Source of the DNA: Symbiodinium natans | Taxonomy: Eukaryota > Sar > Dinophyceae > Suessiales > Symbiodiniaceae | Length of the DNA stretch: 64,000 nucleotides | Assembly (NCBI GenBank): GCA_905221605.1 | Contig: CAJNDS010002174.1 | Location: forward strand, 192,001 to 256,000 | Direction: 5' to 3' | Part shown: positions 57,129-64,000 of the stretch, piece after piece | Layout: each line of letters begins with the position of its first letter | Numbering within the stretch: position 1 is the stretch's first letter | Notes under the pieces: generated by a model | The model's database searches: none | Told to the model about the DNA's origin: nothing | The model's input: the letters and a program-made list of their open reading frames with translations, nothing else | Made by a program: the position numbers and the translations under genes

Positions 57129-57197
57129 TCATGCCCACCGGGAGCACCTCCGAGCTTCAGTTGGCAGGCCCGTGGCCAAGCACGATTATTGGGATTA

Positions 57198-57272
57198 GGT
57201 TTAGGGTTTAGGGTTTAGGGTTTAGGGTTTAGGGTTTAGGGTTTAGGGTTTAGGGTTTAGGGTTTAGGGTCT
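57198..57272 (-). repeat. (TTTAGGG)n array
   Basis: About 10 units, facing the array at 56945 across a 70-bp island. Confidence 0.95.
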
Positions 57273-57699
57273 CAGATGTTGTGGGTCCAGGGGCCCAGGG
57301 TTCAGATCCTTGAGCACTAACCCCTAGACTCCATAATGAAATTCGAAATGAGGGTGCAAGGGTTTCGGAAGTAGGGAGAAAGGGGCTTAGGGGTTTCTAG
57401 GGTTGAGGGGCTTAGGGGTTTGAAGGGTTTAGGGGTTGTATGGTTGATGGGGGTTTAGGGGTTGTATGGTTGATGGGTTGCGGGTCCCTAAACCCTCAAC
57501 CCTGAACCCTAAACCATAAACCCTAAACCCTAAACCCTAAAATCCTAAACCCTAAACCCGGAGGTCTAGGCTGGGGTGGTGGTAAGTTTCAGCTGACGGT
57601 CTTGTGGTTTCTTATCAAAGCTGTCGGCGATGTCTTTGTCGGTTTTGGGGATGTATCCGCGGATCAACAAGAATAGGGTTTAGGGTTTAGGTTTTAGGG

Positions 57700-57812
57700 T
57701 TTAGGGTTTTTAGGGTTTTTAGGGCTTTTAGGTTTTTGAGGGTTTTTAGGGTTTTTAGGGTGTTTAGGGTTTTTAGGGTTTTTAGGGTTTTTAGGGTTTT
57801 TAGGGTTTAGGG
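57700..57812 (-). repeat. (TTTTTAGGG)n 9-bp array
   Basis: About 12 units of a 9-bp variant. The minus-strand Lys-Asn-Pro frame is a by-product. Confidence 0.95.
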
Positions 57813-58379
57813 CGCAGTTCATGAACGAGCTGCGGCGACGCCCGCAGATGTTTATGTTCAGATGGGGGCGGCGGTAGCTCCCTCTTCGTAGCGAGCTCGC
57901 CAAGACACGCGGCTTCTTTGGAAAGCTTTGTTTCGATCTGGGAGGCCGCGTGCACCTGCCCTAAATCCCAAACCCGAAGCCCACCCATGTAGGGGTTTAG
58001 GGTTGAGGGTTTAGGGTTTAGGGTTTAGGGTTTAGGGTTCTGAGTCTTAGACCCTACAGCTCTATCCTGGGCACAGGGGACATCTAGGGCAACCCTGAAC
58101 CCACCAGCCTGTCAACTCCCAAACCGGGTTGAGGGATTCAGGGGGTTTAGGGTTTAGGGGGTGTTTAGGGTTTAGGGTTCATATAGGGTTTAGGGTTTAG
58201 GGTTTAGGGTTTTGAGAAGCCTCCAAGCTCGCGCTCCTGAAGCATCCCAGGCAGCGGCCCGATGCTCACCGCAGCGGGCACAGCTGCCGCAGCAGGTTAT
58301 GCTGCAACTGCCTACAAGTACAACTTGGGCCGGCGCTTGGCCTGAAGCACCCTAGAACCCAAGGCCCGAAACCCGAAGC

Positions 58380-58460
58380 CCTAAACCCTAAACCCTAATC
58401 CCTAAACCCTAAACCCTAAACCCTAAACCCTAAACCCTAAACCCTAAACCCTAAACCCGA
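58380..58460 (+). repeat. (CCCTAAA)n array
   Basis: About 11 units. Confidence 0.95.
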
Positions 58461-58589
58461 AAGGAACAGAGTGTGTTTCAGGATGTACCCTAGGACCCAA
58501 AAGGCGACGCCCCAGAACTTCTCATGGCCCTACGCCCCATCTTCTTTTCGGGGGTTGAGGGTTCGCGGAAGTCGGCGATAAGATTTGGG

Positions 58590-58686
58590 CTTAGGGTTTA
58601 GGGTTTAGGGTTTGGGGTTTAGGGTTTAGGGTTTAGGGTTTAGGCTTTAGGCTTTAGGGTTTAGGGTTTAGGGTTTAGGGTTTGGG
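58590..58686 (-). repeat. (TTTAGGG)n array
   Basis: About 13 units with TTTGGGG and TTTAGGC variants. Confidence 0.93.
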
Positions 58687-58814
58687 CCTTTAACGTGCGG
58701 AATCAATGCCTCCGAGGTATCAGTTCAATGCCAAGCAGCGCCAGCATCGGATACATCAGACTCTCTTCTGCTCCTGGGAGGTTGTCTAGGTAGGCCCCCT
58801 GTGACATTTGATGT

Positions 58815-58900
58815 TTTCCCTTGGTTGGGTTTAATTAAGAGGATCATATTCAGGAATGTTTTTTTTCAGAGGGTCTTCATGGCCATCCTGGCTGCAAGGA
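58815..58900. repeat. Dispersed motif shared with 16753 and 49394
   Basis: TTGGGTTTAATTAAGAGGAT, then CATATTCAGGAATG and CAGAGGGT. Similar order at 16753-16805 (34511-34563 in copy B) and 49394-49425. Confidence 0.55.
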
Positions 58901-59579
58901 AAAGGGGTCCAGAGCTTAAGGGCCATGCAAAAGAACCCTAAACCGGAAACCCTTAATCCTTAACCCCTTAAACCGTTAAACCCTTAAACCCTAAACCCTA
59001 AACCCTAAACCCCAAACCCTAAACCCTACACCACAGATCTTCGTGCGGAGTTTTGTGTTCGGGGCGTCGAGTTGAGTTCAGCAGGGTGGAACCCTAAACC
59101 CTAAACCCTAAACCCCGGGGGGGCAGGTTGCGCTCTGGAACCGTTTTGGTTTTAGTGGCTAGAAAAACTAGAGCCTTGAAGATGTCAGTGCAGCCCTAAA
59201 CCACTGCACCGAATCCCAAAAATCCTAAAGACTAAGCCGCCAGAGGAATCTGAGTATGACCCTAAGCCTTATCCCTAACCCCCAAACCCCAAACCCAAAT
59301 TACACCCCAAACCCTAAACCCTAAACCCCAGAGGAATCAGAACATGAAGCTGGAATTGTGGCGACTCTTTCGGGAAGACGTCCGGGATCTCTTTGAGTTG
59401 ACGACCTCGAACATGAACACCTACATGGTGGTGGGCTCTTTGCTGGTGCCTCGTCCTTTAGGGTGTAGGGTTTAGGGTGTAGGGTTTAGGGTTTAGGGTT
59501 TAGGGTTTAGGGTTTGCAGGGCTCGGGGCTTAGGGTTACTTAGCCATCACAGATGCCTAAGCTGGCCAAGCTGGGGCCT

Positions 59580-59805
59580 GGACCCTAAACCCTAAACCCT
59601 AAACCCTAAACCCTAAACCCTAAACCCTAAAGCCTAAACCCTAAACCCTAAACCCTAAACCCTAAACCCTAAACCCTAAAAACCTAAACCCTAAAACCCT
59701 AAACCCTAAACCCTAAACCCTAAACCCTAAACCCTAAACCCTAAACCCTAAACCCTAACCCTTAAACCCTAAATCCTAAACCCTGAACCCTAAACCCTAA
59801 ACCTC
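59580..59805 (+). repeat. (CCCTAAA)n array
   Basis: About 32 units, among the longest C-strand arrays. Confidence 0.96.
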
Positions 59806-60149
59806 CTTCAACCCTCGCCTGTCGGTGAGCATAGATCCGGCCTCCAGGTGACATGCATCATTGGCTTCATCTTCGTGGGGTACTCGGAGTTTCCGATGGA
59901 ACCGCCCTGGCTCCTCCTGATCTGGAGAGGGGGGGGGGGGGTTGAGGGGTTTAGGGTTTAGGGTTTAGGGTTTGGGGCGGAGGGGATTAGGGTTTAAGCT
60001 GGGCTTTGAAGTTGTAGGCTTCGACCCATGCCACCTTCATTTCGGATCAGTGGTCTTCATTCCTGTTGCCTCTAAGGTTGATTCTGCTCTAACTGCGAAC
60101 TCTGCGCTTCTTCCACTTTTTGTCGTGTGTGTTTGGGAGATGTTTGGTC

Positions 60150-60255
60150 CTATACATATACAGATACATATACATATATATATATATAGACATATTCATA
60201 CACACACACATATATATATATATACATATATATACATATATATATATATATTATT
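60150..60255. repeat. (TA)n/(CATA)n microsatellite
   Basis: Alternating TA, ACATA and CACA runs. The Ile/Tyr/His-rich frame over it is an artefact. Confidence 0.95.
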
Positions 60256-60289
60256 TATATTTATCTATAGATATAATGTTTTCATGAAT

Positions 60290-60440
60290 ATTTCTGTGCC
60301 GCAGGAACAACAGCGTCTTCTCCTCGATCACCTTTGGCATCGTCAGCGTGTGGTTGGCCACGCACGGCTCCAGTTCATGCAATTCTGCGGCCACGAAGAT
60401 TCTCACACAGGCCCACCGAGGGGTTCGTGGATGGTGGCTA
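60290..60440 (+). other. Exon-like island after a CAG acceptor
   Basis: After GTGCCGCAG at 60296-60304 all three plus frames are open for about 45 codons. One reads as a hydrophobic segment (SVFSSITFGIVSVWLATHG) that could be a membrane helix. It stops at a TTTGGGG array (60450-60545). It may be a gene fragment; family unknown. Confidence 0.3.
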
Positions 60441-60444
60441 TGGT

Positions 60445-60545
60445 TTAGGGTTTGGGGTTTGGGGTTTGGGGTTTTTGGGGTTTGGGATGTGGGGTTTTTG
60501 GGGTTTGGGGATTGGGGTTTGGGGTTTGGGGTTTGGGGTTTGGGG
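60445..60545 (-). repeat. (TTTGGGG)n array
   Basis: About 14 units of TTTGGGG with 8-9-bp variants, giving Gly-Phe-Trp-like frames. Confidence 0.93.
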
Positions 60546-60739
60546 AGCAAAGGTGCAAGGATGGAGGCATCGAATTCAAGGTCCATGGACATTGTGCCCA
60601 AGCCCGGAACCTCGAGAAGTTCCGCTTTTCCCTTCATCCTATTTCAATGGCTGCATGGCTTCAGAAGGACACGACAGCCTCTACCCACCACGACACGAAA
60701 ACACCAACACACCCTAAACCCTAAACCCTAAACAGTCCT

Positions 60740-61115
60740 GAATCCTCAGTCCAACGCCGCGCAATAGCCGGGATACAGCCACTGAACTCCCCTCAAGGCC
60801 TCCAACGCATGATCCGCAGAACCTATAACCTTATAAGGTCCTTGTTATGCGGGCTTTCATCCTAGACCCTACACCCTAAACCCTAATTCAACCCTCAAAC
60901 CAAAAGCCTCCCCCCCTTCCCCCCCGCAAGACATGCCCATAAGATGCTAGTTATTTTGGGATATCAGGCCCTGCACTCTCAACCCAAAGGGTTTTCGGGT
61001 CTTCAGAGGGCTTCTGGCCTGGGGCTTCGGGCATCGGGTTTCGGGGTTTCGGGATTTGAGTGGGTGTTAGAGGGGGGGGGGGGTTGGAGCATGGGTCTTT
61101 GGATGTAGGGTGGCT
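60740..61115. other. Island, ~375 bp, no gene recognised
   Basis: Single-copy DNA with C and G runs; ACCTTATAAGGTC (60829-60841) is a short palindrome-like sequence. Confidence 0.5.
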
Positions 61116-61199
61116 ATAAGGTTCAGGGTTTAGGGTTTAGGGTTTGGGGGTTTAGGGTTTAGGGTGGATGTAAGGGTCAGGGTTGTCGGGGATTCAACT

Positions 61200-61755
61200 T
61201 ACAGCGGACGTTGTCCTAAACTCCTAAACTCTGCTGCGCCCTTCTTTTGGACCGGGCAACTCTGCTCCTGACCAGCTGAGCAGGCCGTGCGTCCACCGGT
61301 GCCCACACTGGATGATGTTCGTGCAGCCATGAGACACCAGGGACTTACTCAGACAACGCTTTGTGCTTTCTTTCTTGTTGGGATCGTAGGGCCTAGGGAG
61401 TCAAACAGCCAGTCCAGTGCACCATGATGTTTTTGCTACTACTATATTTATATCTTATGACTATTGCTATGGTGTTGATCATTTATACGACTATATTGGA
61501 AATTTGGACCCGGGGTAGGCCCCGATTTCCTTCTTTTAGGGTTGGGGTTCCCTTATCATCCCCTTAAAACCCAAACAGGCACCCCTTTTTATTCCTAGGT
61601 TACTCCGGGATCTAAGAATCGGTTCTATATTCTTTATGACCTGCCAAAGGGCGACACTAGATACCTAACCACCAGTAGCTTTGAGAGTGGGTTTTTTGAG
61701 GCTTGGAAGGTGCCAACAGGAAACTCCTACTGCTTGCCTTAGATTATAACCCCAA
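61200..61755. other. Island, ~555 bp, with dispersed motif family 3
   Basis: The AT-rich centre (61435-61500) and family 3 motif (61540-61616) are the only structures noticed. No gene recognised. Confidence 0.55.
61540..61616. repeat. Dispersed motif, family 3, copy 2
   Basis: CCCCTTAAAACCCAAACAGG, then CACCCCTTTTTATTCCTAGG and TTACTCCGGG, in the same order as at 56862-56938. Confidence 0.55.
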
Positions 61756-61761
61756 CATCGC

Positions 61762-61850
61762 GGTTTAGGGTTTAGGGTTTAGGGTTTAGGGTTTAGGGTT
61801 TAGGGTTTAGGGTTTAGGGTTTAGGGTTTAGGGTTTAGGGTTTAGGGTTA
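61762..61850 (-). repeat. (TTTAGGG)n array
   Basis: About 12 perfect units, the last long array before ordinary sequence resumes. Confidence 0.95.
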
Positions 61851-62015
61851 CTCGCTCTACCCTTAAAGTTAAGCTCCTAAACCCTCAAAGCACGAAGGAC
61901 AGCAGGAGCACTATGAGGCTAGCGGAGTGAAGAACTTCTTCATGCGGCTGGGCGGCATACTCCAAGCCGCTGTTGGTTTAGGGTTTAGAGTTTAGGGTTT
62001 AGGGTTTAGGGTTTC

Positions 62016-62082
62016 AGGGAATGAGGGAATCAGGACCGACCCTTTAAAGGATTATATCGGGTACCTCATTCCCCCATTCCCT
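62016..62082. other. Inverted repeat, 15-bp arms
   Basis: AGGGAATGAGGGAAT at the left and ATTCCCCCATTCCCT at the right are complementary except for one base, around a 37-base loop. Confidence 0.85.
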
Positions 62083-62182
62083 ACTAACCAACAGTAAGAA
62101 GAATCATGAGTCGCTTTCGAGTTCAGGGGAGAATTTTGTACCCGCCCGAGATTTGTTACGTGCAGCACTGAACCTTCGCCTT

Positions 62183-62209
62183 CCCCCCCCCCCCCCCCCC
62201 CCCCCCCCC
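62183..62209. repeat. Poly-C run, 27 bases
   Basis: An uninterrupted run of C. Its length is likely unreliable in the assembly. Confidence 0.97.
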
Positions 62210-62615
62210 AAGCGCTTTTCGGTTCTCTGTTATACCACGTCCCGCTTCATTTCGGGCACCCTAAAGCCTAAACCCTAAGCCCTAGCCCCTAAACCCTACA
62301 CCCTAAACCCTAAACCCTAAGTCCTTAATTAGGGCACTTTCAACAACTGGTCAATTTGAGAAAGGCCCCCGGCGATGGTCCCCGGGGCCAAGATTGGTGG
62401 CCTCCAGGAAGACAGCAGCTTTAAGGCTGGGCGGTACAGGGTTTAGGGTTTAGGATTTCCTGGGAGACCATATGTTATTTAAAAAGAAGAGCTTGTAACT
62501 TCCAGAATTTGGTTTTTTTTTAACGAACGTGGCTCCAAGTGACTTATGCTAAGTCACTTTTGTGGTGTAACCGAGGCAAGGTAGCAATGTGGTCATTGTG
62601 GCTGTGTGACCGGTC

Positions 62616-62855
62616 TTGGCTTTGCTTTGGAGTGCAGCAATCGTATTTGGCAGCTGCCTGGTTGTGGCAATCAGGTATAGATATGTGCAAAGATCCTTCT
62701 GGAGAGGGTCAGTGCATGTGTGCTCGAGCTGTTCTGCCTCAGGTTTGGCAGAGGAGCAGTGGGAGAGTAAAAAAAGGATGAACAAAAACGCCTCTGGGTT
62801 TTACATCCCAGTAGTGGATGTAAAATCCCCAGTGGTGCACATCAAATCAATATAG
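62616..62855 (+). CDS. Possible small membrane protein, 79 codons
   Basis: ATG 62616 opens a frame with an N-terminal hydrophobic stretch (MALLWSAAIVFGSCLVVAIR) like a single membrane helix or signal anchor, then a basic segment and a Cys-containing middle. Two other frames overlap it on both strands with similar length. No homologue recognised. The end of the frame crosses an inverted repeat (62796-62829), which makes coding less likely. Confidence 0.2.
   Translation: MALLWSAAIVFGSCLVVAIRYRYVQRSFWRGSVHVCSSCSASGLAEEQWESKKRMNKNASGFYIPVVDVKSPVVHIKSI
62796..62829. other. Inverted repeat
   Basis: GGGTTTTACATCC and GGATGTAAAATCCC are nearly complementary around a 7-base loop; a candidate hairpin. 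Confidence 0.8.
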
Positions 62856-62888
62856 TAAAAAATATATACCTGCAATATGCGAAGTCGG

Positions 62889-63015
62889 AGAGAGAGAGAG
62901 AGAGAGATAGAGAGATACAGAGACAGAAAGCCGGAGAAAGATAGAGATCGAGAGAGAGAGAGAGAGAGATATAGATATATATATATATATATGTATACAT
63001 ATATGTAGAGAGAGG
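62889..63015. repeat. (GA)n and (TA)n microsatellites
   Basis: Runs of GA, AGAGATA and TATA, about 125 bp, directly upstream of the 63131 coding region. Confidence 0.95.
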
Positions 63016-63130
63016 GCTTCTACGGTGCTTTCGATGGGGAAAGCCCTTGCCTGGGCATATCTTGGCTGGCAGGTATTTTGTTTTGGCCCAAAGACCCGTG
63101 GCAGCTGTAGAAGGTTGAGGAAAAGAAACC

Positions 63131-63511
63131 ATGGGCCTACAGGCGATCGAGGATGTAGCAGGTGTGGCTGCAGAGATGCAGGAGGGCGAGCATGCCCGTG
63201 TGAGAAAGCTTGTGGATCGGGAAGCCAGTCTGGCTGCGAGAGAAGGGGAGTTGGCTCAGAGAGAGCGCCACCTCATGATCCGGGAACAGCAGCTGCAATT
63301 GAAAGAACAAGAATTGGCCGATCGAGAGCAAACTTTTGCACGGAGTAGACAGTGTGTCCGGGCTGTTTGCAGCCATTGCCGGCAGGGCACTTGTTCCAGA
63401 AAAGGCCCCTGCTACAATGATTTTGGCCTGGACGGCCATCACCACTCTTGCAGTGCTTGCCACAATTTGTGGCGCCAGGGTAAGGGTGCAGCAAAGGGAC
63501 GGCTCGATTAG
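63131..63511 (+). CDS. Coiled-coil protein with Cys/His-rich tail, 126 codons
   Basis: ATG 63131, stop 63509-63511. Residues 1-70 are charged and heptad-like (AAREGELAQRERHLMIREQQ, then LQLKEQELADREQ), predicting a coiled coil. Residues 74-112 hold eight or so Cys/His (CSHC, CSRKGPC, DGHHHSCSACHN), possibly a zinc-binding cluster. It is the most protein-like frame in the right-hand 30 kb and lies outside the telomere-like mosaic. The minus strand is open for 134 codons across the same DNA but gives a less structured sequence. No family identified. It could be one exon of a larger gene. Confidence 0.5.
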   Translation: MGLQAIEDVAGVAAEMQEGEHARVRKLVDREASLAAREGELAQRERHLMIREQQLQLKEQELADREQTFARSRQCVRAVCSHCRQGTCSRKGPCYNDFGLDGHHHSCSACHNLWRQGKGAAKGRLD

Positions 63512-64000
63512 ATGTTTGCTCATGCTGCTTAAGCAACACACATGGTAGGTGCGATCCTGGGGGGGGGGGGGGGGGGGGCGGGGCGGACAGTATATTTGGC
63601 CTTACCCTGGCAACTTAATGAGACCAATTAAAGCAAATGCTTGCGAATGGACATGCTGCTATGTCAAAAATGTGGAAGCTGCTATGTGCAAGTTCTTTGT
63701 GTTTGCAAGTTCGCGCTCATTTTGCTTTGCTCTCCTGCCACAGCGGGCAGACATGTGTGGCTTGTGCAGTGCATGGAGGCATTGGAGGCAATATACAGTG
63801 CAGCAGGCTGTACATTGCAAGCTAATTGACAAACAAGAAACTCATGTCTGCAAGAGTCTGCAACCTAAATACCAAGGATGTTTGCAAGCTCTGCTTTAAG
63901 TCTGACTGTGTACTGTACGGGTGTCAACGATGGACATGGCTGTGGCCGGAGCATGAGCTGGAGGCCGGGAGCTTTAGGCCTTCAAATGGTTGACCATTTT
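63512..64000. other. Right edge, no confident gene, G run
   Basis: Contains a G run of about 20 (63559-63578) and plus frames of 62-116 codons rich in Cys but without recognised motifs (63549-63899). They may be further exons of the 63131 gene; the window ends here. Confidence 0.4.

Larger units (their letters stand above)
34636..62450. repeat. Mosaic of interstitial telomere-like arrays and small islands
   Basis: Dozens of blocks of TTTAGGG or CCCTAAA (2 to over 20 units each), and variants of them, alternate with unrelated islands over about 28 kb. Array orientation changes repeatedly along the strand. Most frames in this region are by-products of the repeats (for example Leu-Asn-Thr or Lys-Tyr-Pro strings). 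The repeat unit is the plant-type telomere sequence also reported for dinoflagellates. Confidence 0.95.

Noticed and set aside
59972-60448. 158-codon plus frame
   Set aside because: Its middle is a TA/CA microsatellite and its start is in a telomere-like array; only the short 60290-60440 part is kept as a possible exon.
34636-62450. A true chromosome end
   Set aside because: Arrays are short, mixed in orientation and followed by ordinary sequence on the right; nothing marks a terminus.
63900-64000. Dinoflagellate spliced-leader remnant
   Set aside because: I looked by eye for the ending CCATTTTGGCTCAAG; only weak partial similarity (GACCATTTT at the last bases) is present.

Overview
The window looks like nuclear DNA of a dinoflagellate, most likely a Symbiodiniaceae-type alga. 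This is inferred from three things: large amounts of plant/alga-type telomere repeat (TTTAGGG/CCCTAAA), coding DNA of roughly 50% GC all on one strand, and very short introns that appear to include a GC-AG type. No organellar, bacterial, rRNA or tRNA gene was recognised.

Layout. (1) Positions 1-16877 and 17881-34635 are two nearly identical copies (A and B) of one unit of about 17.9 kb, in the same orientation. A 100-base N gap (16878-16977) and 903 bases of sequence seen only once separate them. Each copy holds, in order: the exons of a poorly understood upstream gene; an internal 342-bp tandem duplication; one very long plus-strand gene of about 10.5 kb; a satellite of about 167-bp units; a polypyrimidine tract; a 13-bp palindromic minisatellite; and a telomere-like CCCTAAA array. 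(2) Positions 34636 to about 62450 are a 28-kb mosaic of short telomere-like arrays. Both orientations and several variant units (7, 8 and 9 bp) occur, separated by small unrelated islands of mostly 50-400 bp. Some islands carry short inverted-repeat (MITE-like) elements that recur within the window. (3) Positions 62450-64000 are ordinary-looking sequence with one credible small coding region, a coiled coil followed by a Cys/His-rich tail (63131-63511).

The long gene is the main biological content. Read through three short inferred introns it would join, on one polypeptide: an F-box-like and Cys/His-rich N-terminal part; a PD-(D/E)XK (RecB/Cas4-type) nuclease; a superfamily-3/D5-like helicase with a K-to-Q change in the P-loop; a long uncharacterised replication-protein-like region; a C2H2 zinc finger; and a DDE transposase core with a MULE/ISL3-like layout and a basic tail. 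That is the gene set expected of a large mobile element that handles its own DNA ends. Copy B is open throughout. Copy A is broken by three clustered indels near 9770-10100 plus a single-base change near 10818, although together they sum to -51 nt, a multiple of three.

Limits: exon boundaries are inferred from reading-frame continuity and splice dinucleotides only. Domain names rest on motifs seen by eye. The A/B duplication may be an assembly product (redundant contigs joined across a gap) rather than a real tandem repeat.
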